A DNA stretch of 64,000 bases. Source: Aselliscus stoliczkanus (Eukaryota; Chordata; Mammalia; Chiroptera; Hipposideridae). Each line of letters starts with the position of its first letter. Position 1 is the first letter of the stretch. Shown here one piece after another: positions 22,431-35,255 of this stretch. The notes beneath the pieces were generated by a model. The model was given only the letters and a program-made list of their open reading frames with translations, had not been told where the DNA came from and made no database searches. A program made the translations under genes and the position numbers. The stretch spans positions 139,984,421-140,048,420 of the forward strand of contig CM066733.1 in NCBI GenBank assembly GCA_033961575.1, in the 5' to 3' direction.

Positions 22431-23519
22431 AACAGTAAGAGTGATGGTCCTTAATCATACTTTATCTGTATTTCCAAAAATCATATGTGAGAGTTATGAC
22501 TTTGTGTTTGTTGTAAACAATAATTGTTTCGTTGTAAACAAAAATTGATCATGTAGGAATGTGTGACGTGCTTTATTTTAGCACCTCCAATTCTTTTTTT
22601 GCTTTTACTTTATAAATATTTTAAGACAGACTACAGCAGTAGTTAGATTAGATGGAAGAGGCAATTAAAAATGAATTATATTCCGAGGTGATCTTTCATT
22701 TATCATAGCTAAGACAGCCACAGTGTTCCAATTTTGTGGTTACAGTAGTTGTTCTTATTCTTTTTTTATTCTCCATTTTGTGGGGGAAACAGTTAAATAT
22801 ATTAATACTTAGACATGATTGGATATACTGTTACCTGTAATGCAAGGAAAATACAACAAAATTGCTACTCATAGGATCCCTTTGTGAATGACAATCGGGA
22901 TTTCTAAGTATTAAGAGGATTTTCTCGTTTAAACACAATGATATTTACAATTTTTAACTGTTTTAATTGGAGATTTTCCTAGAACATACAATCTTTCTTT
23001 TAAACGAAGTGTGTGGTCGCATATGAAATATTTTTGAATTCTTGGCATTATTGTTGTGAAGACAGAATTAAGGAAATTTAAGAGCTGTACACAACATGTG
23101 CATTATGGTTCATTTCAACCAGTATTTCTCAACCTTTCTTTACATTATCATCCCCCTAGGAAGCCTTTTGAAATCTCTGCCCCCATGAAATTTTAATATC
23201 ACAGGTATACTGTGCAACTGTTTCTGTACTTTCTAGTTGTGCTTTACACAAAAAGAGTAAACTTTTTGCCATTCCTTTCCCCCATCCCACCCTGCCCAAG
23301 AACTACTATCAGCTCAGCTAAGAATATCTGGTGTAATCTAATGCTGTTAGGCTCAGAGAAGTTTAAGTGACATGTTTGAAGTCACACAGCATAACCAAGA
23401 TGATATGTGTCTGTACTAAATCATGATCACGCTCTGCATCTGACAAATTGGTGGTAAATGTATGCCAGCTGCTACGCTTTGTGAGATTTTGCGCTGTATT
23501 TTTAGTGTGTGAATTTTAT

Positions 23520-23740
23520 TGGGTATCTTCTCATTGTCAGGCCTTGTGCTCAGCTCTTCACATGCACTAGTTCATTTAATCCTCACAACCACCCTAGGAG
23601 ACAGGCAGCATTTTCATCCGCACTATGCTGATGAACAAACTGAAGCAGACAGAAGCTAAGCAATACCCAGGATCCACACAGTTCCAATGGGCAGAGCTGG
23701 GGTTGGAATCCAAGCCTTTTTGTCTGTGTACTCAGGCTCT
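23520..23740 (+). repeat. MIR-type SINE
   Basis: Typical order of an MIR core: 'caggccttgtgctcagctct', 'tcatttaatcctcacaacca', 'gatgaacaaactgaagcaga' and 'gcagagctggggttggaatc'. It is diverged but well recognisable. The orientation is a best guess. Confidence 0.7.
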
Positions 23741-24442
23741 TAGCCTTCTTTACAAATAGTTTTATTTTTCCTTCTTTGCTCATCAGCATGTCAGTTATGG
23801 CAGGTGACTGCTCTGCGTACCCACCTCTTGGATCTGTCTGTCCAACGATTCTACTTACTGGTTCTTATCTGTGTTGAGTTTGGAAGCCAGATCTGATTAA
23901 AGATATGGGGGCCTCTGCAACGAAGAATGTAACACTCTTCAGTGTGTGGCCACCGTGCCCTCTGGAGTGGCTGCTGAGATGCCTTAGACCATGGCTCACC
24001 TGTTATCTCCCCACTGTATTATGAATATATATTATTGGCAGCCAGATTCTGGAGGGGTGAAGGGTTATTGTACTTAACCGTGCAGTGCTGTTATTACAGT
24101 ATAATGTATGGTGTTTAATATCAACTTTCAAAGGAAATATTTTTTGTGAATTGCAATTGGCCTGAGTAATTTGGCCATTCATAGGTACAGGCCAACAATC
24201 CCTTATCTGCAGTGCCAAAATCCAGTACGCTGTGATAACAGAAAGCTTTGACTTGACATGAGGCTATCTATTATAGTCTTTATTTATCCTGTTCAGTGTG
24301 AATAGCCTTGTTCCTAACTGCAGAAATAGTAATGTGTTTGCTGCCTGAGACCCTACTTGGAGGTTTTATGTTATAGAGATACATTCATAATAGTTTCCTA
24401 ATGTACAAGAGAGTTTTCATTCTGAAACACAACTGGCTCCCA

Positions 24443-24466
24443 GTTGTAATCAGACCTGATTACAAC
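24443..24466. repeat. Palindrome with 11-bp arms
   Basis: The arms 'gttgtaatcag' and 'ctgattacaac' are perfect inverted repeats with two bases between. Function is unknown. Confidence 0.85.
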
Positions 24467-24929
24467 AGGTCTGTCTCCAACATTTTAAATGAATTGACAT
24501 ATCTTGAACATTATTTTAACCTGTGAAAAATTTTCCCTTCTATCTCTTAATGCCAGTTAACAAACTTTTTAGAGCAAATTGAGATAGCAATAGTTGAAAT
24601 GTGCTTATAGTAACTTTTGGATTGGGGTCTGAAATTTTATTTTAGCCCTGTAGTGCCTATGTATATGTAAATGTATGTGTATATACACATATACTTCCAT
24701 ACGTACAAATATACACACATATAGTTATGCTGAAATATTATAGAGGAAGTGAGACAATATAACTTTGTTGTAAAGACTATCTTATATATTGTTCATTACT
24801 ATGTAGTTTTTCACTTTGTCCTTTCACTTGGAAGCCATATTTTGCCTTGACTCTTTTAAGGCTAGTCTCAGTCTGTGCAGGAAGAACGGAATGCACATTG
24901 GCTGTGGCATATGGCAATCCTTGACTAAA

Positions 24930-25120
24930 ATCCCAGTTTATTCAGTTACCATCTGTGTGATTCACCGATCTTGAGCAAGTTCTTTCAGATGACTGAGCCT
25001 CACTTTCCTTGGTTCTAAAGTGGAGAACATATCTAATATGTAGGATTATTGTGAGGATCACCAATTATGTATAAAAGTTCCTTGTACCTGGTATGCACTC
25101 AATGACAGGTTACCCACATT
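24930..25120 (-). repeat. MIR fragment
   Basis: The pieces 'gagcaagttctttcagatga', 'gcctcactttccttggttct' and 'ggattattgtgaggatcacc' follow the MIR order. It is old; the strand is uncertain. Confidence 0.6.
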
Positions 25121-25371
25121 ATCATTATCTGCCTGGTCGTATTATATCTTCCTTACAAATCCATTGCCCTTCAGTCTGTGTCACAGTAATATCTACGGTT
25201 AAATTAGCAGAGGGTTGAGTCACTATCAGTTGTTTGCATATAGTCATTTTGAACAGTCTCTACTTACATTAATGATAAAATAGTTGATTATCTGACTTAC
25301 TCAATGCAGTATAGCTAGTCTAAATATTTATTACCAGATAAAACTCTTAGAATATGCAACTTTCTTTGTTA

Positions 25372-25700
25372 ATGCATTCAGGCTGTTGTAGCAAAATACC
25401 ACAGGCTGGGTGGCTTATAAACCATAGACAGTTACTTCTCACAGTTCTGGACCCTGGAAGTGCAAGGTCAGGGTACGAGCATGACTGGCTGAGGAACCTC
25501 TTCTGGGTCACAGATGTCTCATTGTGTCCTCAGATGGCAGAAGTGGTAGGAGAGCAATCTCAGGCCTTTCTTAAGGGCACTGGTCTCATTTGTGAGGGCT
25601 CTGCCCTTATCACCTAACATCTCCCAAGGCCGAACCCATCACATTAGGCATTCAGGTCACAAAATACGAATCTGGAGAGAACAGACACATTTAGATCATA
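25372..25700 (-). mobile_element. MLT1/MaLR-like solo LTR, reverse
   Basis: The order 'ggctgttgtagcaaaatacc', 'ggctgggtggcttataaacc', 'ttctcacagttctgga', 'tcattgtgtcctcagatggc' and 'gagggctctgcccttatcac' is the complement of a mammalian apparent LTR (ERVL-MaLR) of the MLT1 group. No internal retroviral genes accompany it. Confidence 0.75.
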
Positions 25701-26756
25701 GCATTTAGTAAAGTCATCATGCGTGCTGAATTTACATTGCATTTAAGTGTTTTCTGCCTTAGCAGACGTCTAACCATCCTGGAAAGAAAGTAGTATTTAA
25801 GAAGACACTTATTTCATGTGAGAGCCACCAATCTAGGTTTATCTAGTGAAGGAACTTTATTTTCTTCGTTTGTAATGGCACTGTCTTTGCACATCTAATT
25901 AATGTTCACTAATGTATCATTAATGGCCGGCTGGATGTGTGGAATGTACATAGTTTACAAAGTATTATATAAATACTGGGTCTACTAGAGATGGAATTTG
26001 TGAAGCCCTTGACTATTATGAAAACAGATTACATTCCAAAAATTTGAATTTACTTTTGATTGCTTTCCCAATTATTTTTGTTGTGTATTTTGAAACTTTT
26101 ATTATTTCTGTTATTACTTTTTCAGTAATGGTTGTCTATTGTCCCTACAGATTAATAAAAATGAAGTGTTCTTCTTTAGCATTTATCTGTTGTATATTTA
26201 GACAATTCCTTTTAACAATGACCAATAGAAGATACTCATATTGGGATTGTATCTTATGGCCTGACATCAACCAGGCTCAACCTTGCTCTTAAATGAATGG
26301 TAATTGCAGCTGTCCCCAGTGATCTATGGTCTTTTTTGTGGCTTATCCTTGTTACATTGAGATTGGGTAATTGTCAAGCACTTAAAAATTCACTCCATGG
26401 GATTTAAGGAGACTGTCCTAAGTTGCTAATGGAAAACCACCTAGGAAGCTCAAGAGAGTGCCCCTCCCCGCCCCCCCCCATGCCTGCCTAGGCATCACTC
26501 AGGATATCTGCAGTGACTAATTCTTCATTAAATCAACTGAATCTCCCCAAAGCATGTTTTAATATATTTTCCAGCTAAATGTTATTTTGTTTACCAAAGA
26601 ACAAAATTACTTTGTGAAAGTACCCATTGAAAAAGCTCAAAGAATGTTTCATTGTAAATTTTCTACATGCCACTGAAACTACTGATGCTACTATTTTTCT
26701 GCTCTAAAAAAAGATAAATATATTTAAATCTCATGTAATTGTAAAACTAACCTTTT

Positions 26757-26860
26757 TTTTTTTTGTTTGAGGGCAGTGTCACTGGCCCTCATGTGGGACC
26801 CGAACTGGGACAGCTGGCTTCCCAAGCCAGCGCTTAACCACCACGCCACTTGGCCGGCCC
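26757..26860 (-). mobile_element. Short tRNA-derived SINE, reverse
   Basis: The element has poly(T), 'gagggcagtgtcactggccc', the antisense B box and 'cacttggccggccc'. Flanks 'gtaaaactaacctttt' and 'gtaaaagtaacctttt' form a target duplication with one change. Confidence 0.92.
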
Positions 26861-27025
26861 TGTAAAAGTAACCTTTTAAGTATACCAAAATTTAGCAACA
26901 CATATCTGTGGGGTTCCTAGATGCACTTTTCCATTAATGTAAAAGAAGAAAAAATATATATTTATGTTCAAACACTCTTTTGACCAATTATAAGCACATG
27001 AACACTTGATTAAACAATATATTTT

Positions 27026-27529
27026 GGGGGCCGCCTAAGTGGCTCAGTTGGTTAAGAGTTGACTTAGAGCGCTTGCTCTGAGCAACAGGGTCACCGGTTC
27101 GATTCCCACATGGGCCAGTGAACTCTGCATCCTAGCTGAGCTGTTGCTGAGCTGTCAACAGGTGGCAGGATGGCTCAGCTGGTGTAACAAGAAGACTGTC
27201 TGTTCAATGGTGGGCTACGCCCACCCGCAACTAAAGATTGAATTCGGCACCTTGAGCTGAGCTGCCGCCCGGATGGCTCAGAGGATCGAGTGTGCGCTCT
27301 TAACCATAAGGCTCCTGGTTCGACTCCCACATGGGATTGTGGCTATGCCCACCTGCAACTAAGATTGAACTCAGCACCTTTAGCTTAGAGGCCACAAGCT
27401 GCTGACTGGAAGCCAGACGGCGACTGGTGCCCTCCACAACGAAGATTGAAAAACAACAACTTGGCTGGTCCCCTCCCCCAATTCCCCAACACTATTCCCC
27501 TCCCCCAATTCCCCAATAAAATCTTAAAA
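27026..27529 (+). mobile_element. Trimeric tRNA-derived SINE with long tail module
   Basis: Three tRNA-like units occur in a row, with A-box-like 'tggctcagttggtt', 'tggctcagctggtg' and 'tggctcagaggatc'. The first and third keep B boxes 'ggttcgattccc' and 'ggttcgactccc'; in the second this part is reduced to 'tgttcaatgg'. The linker 'gcaactaagattgaa' occurs twice. The tail 'aacaacttggctggtcccct' leads to 'ccccaataaaatctt'. At about 500 bases it is longer than most SINEs. Confidence 0.85.
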
Positions 27530-27590
27530 CATATATATATATATAAAATATATATTATATATTTAATATATTATATATAGTAGCTTAAAA
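27530..27590. repeat. (AT)n-rich tract at a SINE end
   Basis: Alternating AT sequence directly follows the SINE poly(A), as often happens when a tail mutates into a microsatellite. Confidence 0.85.
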
Positions 27591-28499
27591 TATCAAGTGT
27601 TACTTAACATCTTTCAAGTAATATTTCAAGTAATATTTAAACAAGTCAGTGATGTGGGTGGCCACATTTTGTTATGCTACGAAATAACTATAAGCTATTT
27701 TGATTGTTACTGTAAGCTATTTTGTAACATCAGTTGCTTTTATAACAGAAATCTCTTTGAAAGCTAAGAGTTTACATTTTAAAAATCCCAGTTCCCTTTA
27801 ATGTAAACTATTATAAATCTGTCACACATGAATTCCTTTAATCTTTCATGAGAAGTTATTTATGTTTTTAGTCTGCGCCATTTCTTATACCAAAGAATCT
27901 ATAGTTTGTTACTTCTGTTTGAAGTAAAAAAATTCTTGTTTCCGCTAAAGTTACCCTTTTAACTTCAAATATTGTATCTTTTTAGGTTTTTAGCCTGTCC
28001 TTATTCTTTATGATTTATAGGTTAAAAAAGATTTTTACAAAAACTTCTCTGCCTTTGTCTAGTAGCCACAATTTTCTAAACTTAAAATATTTTTTTTTTC
28101 TATTATAGTGCTCCTTTCCCTATATTCTCTCATTACATTTCTCAGAACGTCCTCTAGTTTTGTTCTCATCTTTCCTGAGATGTGGCAACCGGAACTGCCA
28201 GATATAAACTCTGCATTGAGAATTGTCGAGTCTTGTAAGTTCTGTGCTGGGAAACTTCCATAGTAATACGCCCCAGCCTTTTTGCTGTCTGCACACCACT
28301 CATCTATTCCCATCAGTAACATTTTATTTACATGCAGTGATTCTCAGTGAAGCCAAATTTGAAGCTAGGGATGGGGTGAGACTGGAGGAACGCTTCTAGG
28401 AGGTTTTATAATCTCTGTGATGTGATGGATTATGTAGTTGTATTATAAAAGGACCCCTGGAGATTCTGAAATGGGTCTTTTACTCATCCAGTCCAAGCA

Positions 28500-28600
28500 A
28501 CTTATTTTAAGGTTGAAGATAAACTTGGAGGTTTGAAGTGATTTACCCCACGCCTTATAGCTAGGAAATGGCAGAGGTGGTAGAATTAGGTTGTTTTCTT
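28500..28600 (+). repeat. Weak MIR fragment
   Basis: A short stretch with 'tttaaggttgaagataaact', 'gatttaccccacgccttata' and 'gctaggaaatggcagaggtg' resembles the right half of an MIR. The match is low. Confidence 0.4.
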
Positions 28601-29429
28601 CTGTGAACAGTGCACCAGTGGCATCAATGATAATATATTAGCCTCTGTAATAAAGTGTGCACATACATTCCTGAATCTGTGATTTTAGCAATTAATTTTG
28701 GCCTATGGCCTATGCATCATGTGAAATTCCTTGAAAATGGATAGAATATTCTTGTCATGTCCAGTATAACAAACTCTAGCATTGGATCTAATGTTAAAAA
28801 AGACTAAAATGGGTGGTGTGGAAACTGACACCTTTGAGCTATATTGTATTAGCAATGTCATATGAAATTATATTAATTTCAAAAATCAGATACAAATTAG
28901 TGTGTGTGTGTATGTACTATGATTATAAATGTTTTAAATGAATGTTTACTATAATGGAGATAATTTTGGCTGCTATAAGTAGAGTTTAGTTTCCAGTATG
29001 GTCATTATTTTTAGTAGTGGATTACATTCATGAGAAAAAAATCTGACACCAGATATATGTGAATTAAAAAATTCCCCAGGACATTTATTATTCAACTGCA
29101 CATCTGCATGGCATAAACAAAATTATTTTTTTTAATTAATTTGAAAAGAATTTCGCAGTATTTCACCAAATTCATTTTTAAGGTTAGGGAAAATGATATT
29201 TATTGAGTGTTTACTGTGTCTTTATACATTGATGTGTGTATACCTCATTTTATCTTTAAAATATTGCAGGAAGGCTGATATTATTCTTACTTTTGTATTA
29301 GTTTATTCAATAAATGCTTGTTAAGTTGCTACTGTGTGTATGCCCTGGGGGTACCAGGTACATCAATGATTCAGATACTTTAAACAGACAAAAAAAGGTT
29401 ACTTTCAATCAAGATTGTAGGTACACTAT

Positions 29430-29845
29430 AATGAAATAGGCAGAATAATGATGCCCAAAGATGGGGAGACTACCTTGAATCATCTGTGTGGTCTCAGTTC
29501 CATTAACGGGTCCTTAAAAGTGGAGCGGGGGGCGGGGGGGAAGCAGAAGAATGGGTCAGAGAGATGTGACCTGAGGACTCCACCCCTCCTGCTGGCTTTG
29601 AAGAGATGGGGCCACAAGCCAAGGAATGTAGGTGATCTTTAGAAGCTGGAATTGGCAAAGAAAGGGATTCATCTCCAGAGCCTCTACAAAGAAACCCAGT
29701 CCTGCCTGCTGTGACTTGATTGTAGTCCCGTGAGACCCCTCTCAGAAACTCCCCTACACAACTGAGAGAGAAACTCTGTGGCTGTAAGCCAGGGTTGGTC
29801 GTGCTTTGTTACAGCAGTGACAGCAGCCATGGCGTGCTAATAACC
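29430..29845 (+). mobile_element. MaLR/ERVL-like solo LTR, forward
   Basis: Recognisable parts include 'aataatgatgcccaaagatg', 'gggccacaagccaaggaatg', 'agaagctggaattggcaaag', 'cagtcctgcctgctgtgac' and 'gctttgttacagcagtgaca'. These follow the order of an old ERVL-MaLR LTR. A G-rich run (about 29526-29540) is an expansion inside it. No gag, pol or env remains. Confidence 0.65.
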
Positions 29846-31154
29846 GTGGGGAGGGCCATCATGGGGTGCTCTAGGATGAGGCACCACAGGTTTGCAAGTC
29901 GTCTGCACCAAGTGCTGGAGGACACATAAAAATTGACCCGGTGGGGAGGGAAGAGGAAGGACAGTCAAGGTAAATAAAGGAAAAGGTAAAGCTCTGGATG
30001 TGACAGAGACTGCGACCATTTTGACGATTAGGAATTGATTAATTTTGGTAAGTAAATAAAGCATGAGGCTTGAAGTGGAGCCTTTTCTGCCTTGATGCAA
30101 AACGATTATTCTTTGGCTTTCATACCAACAAAGTGCATTGTCTCACAGCTGTTTTTCGACAGTTTCCTACAAAGCGAATATTTTTAATGAAGAATTTCTT
30201 TCCCACGGATGACCAGTACATAATTTGACAGTTTTGCAAGAAATCTCTTTGTTTCTGGATTCACAATGTTCCACTGGTCACCCAACGGTGTTGCTGGTAT
30301 TATCTGACTCAGTGGAGCAATCCTCTCCAAGGCCAAGTGCTCCTGATCCTCTTAGCTCCCTTTTCATCTGAACCCTGACTGCTAGCCGGGTCCTCTATGC
30401 TTGTTTGGTATATAAATTTTTCTCCTGTGTCTGGAATCCTCTGACTTCACCCCACAGGGTTCTCAGACATTTGCATCCTTTTCTGGAGTCTGAGTATTCT
30501 AGATCTAATCCACAATGATCTGTTTTTACATTAGCTCCTTGCCACATAACCTATTACATGCATATGAATGTTGTTAAAAATAAAGGATACTGATTGCATA
30601 AAATGAAAGTGTTTGACTTTACTGAATTTTATAATTACTAAATTTTTATGAGTGTTTTAAAAATAAGAATCATCTGTTCTCGATTGGTTAAGTGCACGTG
30701 TGTACACCTTTGAATTTTTGCTTTCTAGTATCTTTTTGGCACAACCTTTATCTGGCTATTTCTAAGTTGTTGTTTTTTTCTGTTGATGTTTTAATAAATG
30801 TAAATATGAACAGGGTTAGGTAGGAGATAAAATACCACCACTACCACCAACCCAAATTCCGGTAGGTAACGTCTAAATTTTAAAAATTAAAGTAATATAT
30901 ATGCATATGATAACCAAAAGTTTAAAAATATTGAAAGGTTTATAACACAAAAAATGATTCTCTAACTACTCACCACAATCCCTCTGTGTAGGGGCAACAA
31001 CTTTATTTATATATTTCCATATTCTAAAAAGAGCATACCATTATCTTCCAATTCATCAATATTAGACATTGTCTATTGACATTGCATTCTGGTAAATATA
31101 TAGGCTATAACTTTCTTATGCTACCATTCTCTTCCTCATCAGTGATTTGGTTTT

Positions 31155-31810
31155 TTCACCCTTAAAAATAACTGTGGTCAAATACACATAGCATAACATT
31201 TACCATTTTAGCTATTTTTGTATTATACAGCTCAGTGCTATTAAAAACATTCACATTATGTTGCTACCATCACCACCATCCATTCCCGTAATTCTTTTCA
31301 TCTTAAAGAATGAAACCCTTTCCCCATTAAACACTCAATTCCCCATTATCCCCTCACCCAGCCCCTGGCAGCCACCATTCTTTGTCTCTGGGTGTTTACT
31401 CTAAGCACCTCATCTAAGTGGAATCACACAGTATTTGGTTTTTTTTTGTGACTGGCTTATTTCACATAGTGTAATGTCCTCAAGGTTCACCCATGTTGTA
31501 ACATATGGCAGGATTTCCTTTATTTTTAAGGCTGAATAATGTTCTATTATATGTATATACAGCGTTTTGCTTACCATTCATCCGTTGATGGTTGTTTGGG
31601 TTGCTTCCACATTTATTAATATCTATTGTGAATCATGCTGCTATGTGCATTGATGCACAAATATCTCTTTGAGATCCTGCTTTCAATTCTTTTAGGTATA
31701 TACCCAGAAGTGGAATTGCTGGATTGTATGTTAACTGTATTTTTAATTTTTTGAGGAACTGCCATATTGTTTTCCACAGTGGCTGTACCATCTCATCACT
31801 GAATTCCTGA
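31155..31810 (-). repeat. Old L1 3' end, reverse
   Basis: The order is the complement of an old L1 3' UTR and last part of ORF2: 'acatagcataacatttacca', 'cacccagcccctggcagcca', 'aaggttcacccatgttgtaa', 'gttgatggttgtttgggttg' and 'atacccagaagtggaattgc'. It has no open frame. Confidence 0.8.
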
Positions 31811-31935
31811 ATTCTTAGATAAGCAGATATGTCTAAACATCAGTGACAGCCAAGCACTGAAGTTTATTATAATTTTGCTTCCTCTCTGTTTGTTTTAACT
31901 GAAATTAATAATTGTTGTTTTATTTTGTTTTGTTT

Positions 31936-32370
31936 TTTTAAAGATTTTATTGGGGAATTGAGGGGAGGGTAAAGCATTGGGGAACCGGGAAAGGGGAACA
32001 GACAAGTTGCTGTCCTTTTGTCCTTCAGTCTAGTTGTGGAGGACATTGCTTCACTGGCCCATGTTGGTGTTGTGATCATTGTGCTTTTCCTGGTGAGGCA
32101 GATCAGTCGCCAGCCATTGGATGACCACTGATGGCTGCTCACCCACTCACGCTGGCTGCCAGCCACTCCCAGTAGCTTATAGCAGCCCACTGCACCCTAC
32201 GTGGTCACCAACAACTCACGGCAGCACACCTCCAGGTCAAGCTGTTATTCACCTTAGCTGCAGAGGGCACTAGTGTCACTGGCCCATGTAGGATCCAAAC
32301 CGGTGGCCCTGCTGCTCAGAGCTCTTGCTCCCAAGCTAACTCTTAACCAACTGAGGCACTCGGCTGGCCC
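31936..32370 (-). mobile_element. Long composite SINE, reverse
   Basis: It starts with a poly(T)-like tail, 'aaagattttattggggaatt' and the tail module, continues through a GC-rich body with 'gctggctgccagccact', and ends with the tRNA-like head 'cactcggctggccc'. The head matches the short SINEs and the tail matches the dimeric ones. The first flank is 'aataattgttgtttta' and the second 'aataattgtcttgttt'. Confidence 0.88.
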
Positions 32371-32384
32371 AATAATTGTCTTGT

Positions 32385-32500
32385 TTTTTTGTTTTTGTTT
32401 TTGTTTTTGAGGACAGTGTCTCTGGTCCTCATATGTGGACTGAACCAGAGCCGCTGGCTTCCCAAGCCAGCGCTTAACCACCGCGCCACTCGGCCGGTCC
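32385..32500 (-). mobile_element. Short SINE, inserted beside the long composite SINE
   Basis: A (GTTTTT)n tail, 'gaggacagtgtctctggtcc', the antisense B box and 'cactcggccggtcc'. Its target duplication, 'aattgtcttgttttt', lies directly at the end of the SINE at 31936, so it entered the flank of the earlier insertion. Confidence 0.9.
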
Positions 32501-33614
32501 AATTGTCTTGTTTTTATATTCCGAGTTTTCTTTGCACCTATTGCTAATTCTTCCCACATTTCCCAGTGGCCTGACAGTCAGTCACAGTAAGCATTCTGTC
32601 ACTTCCAGTGTTTTTACTTGGAGATGTGCTTTCTAGGTCTGCCACATAGTCAATATCCTGGGGATTTTCTGTGCTTTCTTCCTACTCTGGAATCCCTGTT
32701 TCCTGGATCTTATGTTTGTTTGTTTGTTTTTCTTCTATTTTGGTTTATTTTTTTGTTTTGTCAGGGTGTATCCTTTGTTAATTTTGTAAAGTTAAAACAA
32801 GAAACATGGCAGTTGGAATGGTGATGACAACCCTCGTCTGATCCAATTTGGATTCATCACCCTCTTTTCTGAGATCTTTCACCATTATCATGGGAGTTCT
32901 TTGCTTCTCCCTGTATTCGAGCTCTTGTTTTCATGCTTCTCAGAAATATCTTTTTTCTGGATTTACAAACTGAGTTTTGTGGAGGACATCTCTCAGGAGC
33001 TTCTTGAGAAATGATGTTTGGGAGGTAATTTTAAAGGCATATTAAAATAGACTTTCATAGTTCTATAAATGCTTATTCTTATATTTTAATAAGGACTCTG
33101 AGAAATATGGAGATATAAAAGACTGCTTCTGACCATAGTGAGTTTACAGAATAGGTGGACAAGAAATCTCTATGGTATAGTTAAAGTAAAATTTAAGAGT
33201 GAAATAAGATTACAATCCAAGGGCTTTCCCAGAATACATGGGATTACTTTCTGTATAAAGAAGCGTACTAACCTTTTATGAACTCAGAGCGAGGAAACCT
33301 AATTGGGCTGAGATGTTTTGGAAGAGATAGCGCTTAACCTTTAAAGGATTAGTAGGATTTTGATAAGTGGAGATGGTTGAAAAGACATATGTGTATATAA
33401 TTTTTTTTATGTGGGCATAGTATTAAGAATATTCCTGAAAAAAAGGAACATTTTATTTTGACCTGAACAGAGTATTGGAGAAAAGTTAGGGATAAAGCTG
33501 GAAAAATAAATTAGTGATAGCTTATAGAAGGCACTGAGTCCCAGGAAAACCAATGTGAATTTATTCTGTAGGGAGCCAAGCTCTGCTGGAGGTTTTAGTA
33601 AGTAAACTCTGAGA

Positions 33615-34210
33615 TGACATTGCTGACATTCCAGAGTGTCATATAAATGGAATCATAGTATGTGGCTTTTGTATCTGGCTTCTTTCACTTAGCAGAACGC
33701 ATTTAAGATTCCATCCATGTTGTTTCACCTATCAGTAGTTTGTTTATTTCTATGGCTCAGTAGTATTCCATTGTATCGCAATGTATCTATTTACCAGTTA
33801 ATGGCATTTGGGTTTTTACCAGTTTGGGGCCATTATGAACAAAGCTGCTATAAACATTTGCCTATGGGTTTTGTGTGGACATATGTTTTCGTTTCTCTTG
33901 GGTAAATATTTAGGAGTAGGATTGCTGGATTGTATCTTAAGTGCATGGTTAACTTTATAAAAAAAATGCCAAACTTTTTCCAAATGGTTGTACCATTTTC
34001 CACTTGCAGTGAATGAGAGTTGAGGGTAGTCTGCATTCTCACAAACTCTTGGTATCATCATTTTCTTAGAGCTGTTCTAATATGTAGTGGATATCTCATT
34101 GTGGTTTGAATTTGTTTCTCTGATGATTAATGATGCTGAGCATCTTTTTATGTGCTTATTTGTCATCCATAAATCTTTTATGATGATGTGTCTATTTAAA
34201 TCTTTTATCC
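33615..34210 (-). repeat. Old L1 ORF2 3' fragment, reverse
   Basis: Sequence such as 'tcatataaatggaatcatag', 'ggcttctttcacttagcaga', 'gtattccattgtatcgcaat', 'aggattgctggattgtatct' and 'gctgttctaatatgtagtgg' is the complement of the L1 ORF2 end. Confidence 0.8.
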
Positions 34211-34469
34211 ATTTTTAAAAGAATGTATTTATTGATCTGTAAAAAGAGATACCTGTTCATTCTAAATTCAAAGAATGCAGAAAAACACAAATAGGAAATA
34301 AACCACCTTAAATCTCAGCACCTGAAAATAACTATTTCGAAATTAAATTAACATTCCAGACATTTCTATATATGCAAAGAGAAGGACAAATGGATGGATG
34401 ATGATGAATGGATGGATGAGTATATGGACACATAGAAAATACATATAAATGAGATCATATGTGTGCTGA

Positions 34470-35255
34470 TTTTCAAATTGTGATATAGTTCATATACCAT
34501 GAAATACAGTTTTTTAAAAGTGTACAGGGCTGGCCGAGTGGTGTGGTGGTTAAACGCTGGCTTGGGAGGCCAACGGCCCTGGTTCGGATCCCATATATGA
34601 GGGCCAGTGACACTGCCCTCAAAAAAAAAAAAGTGTACAAATAAGTGGTTTTTCATGTATTTGCCATGTTGTGCAAACATCACCACGTTCTTAATTTCAG
34701 AACATTTTATTACCGCCCCCACCGAAACCCCACCGTTCATTAGCAATCATTTCCCATTGCTTCTACACCCCCCTCCTCCCCCAGCACTCCCCAGACCTAG
34801 TCAATAGCTAATTTACTTTCTCTATGGATTTATCTCATTCCGTGGTATTTCATATAAATGGAATCACACACTGTGTGGCCTTTTGTCTGGCTTCTTTCAC
34901 TTGGTATAATGTTTTCGGGGTTCATCCGTGTTGTAGTGTGTATTGGTGCCTCATTCCTTTTGATGGCTGAATGATATTTCCTGTGTGACTATATTGCATT
35001 TTGTTAATCAGTTCCTCTCTCAGTTGATGGTTATTTGGGTTGATTCTACTATTTGGCTATTATAAATAATGCTGCTTATAAACATTTGTGTACTACAAGT
35101 GTTTTTGTGGACATACATTTTCAGTTTTCTTGGGTTTCAATACCTAGGAATGAAATTGTTGGTACCCATATTTTAAATTGTTTGTTTTCTTATTATGGAG
35201 CTTTGAGGTATATAAAATTTTGTAGGTTGAGTTTCAGAGGTGTGTGCATCTCTTA
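34470..35255 (-). repeat. Old L1 3' end, reverse, split by a SINE
   Basis: The left part, 'ttgtgatatagttcatatac', and the right part, 'aataagtggtttttcatgta' to 'tggttatttgggttgattct', belong to one L1 3' end. The SINE at 34527-34632 interrupts it, so the L1 is older. The two neighbouring reverse L1 pieces suggest separate insertions, since the same region is present in both. Confidence 0.8.
34527..34632 (+). mobile_element. Short tRNA-derived SINE, forward, nested in L1
   Basis: The head 'gggctggccgagtggtgtgg', a B box 'ggttcggatccc' and the end 'ccagtgacactgccctc' plus poly(A). The target duplication 'aaaagtgtaca' is perfect on both sides, so the copy is rather young. Confidence 0.94.

Noticed and set aside
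25372..29845. Endogenous retrovirus with genes
   Set aside because: Only two unrelated, solo LTR-like pieces in opposite orientation were seen. There is no gag, pol or env between them.
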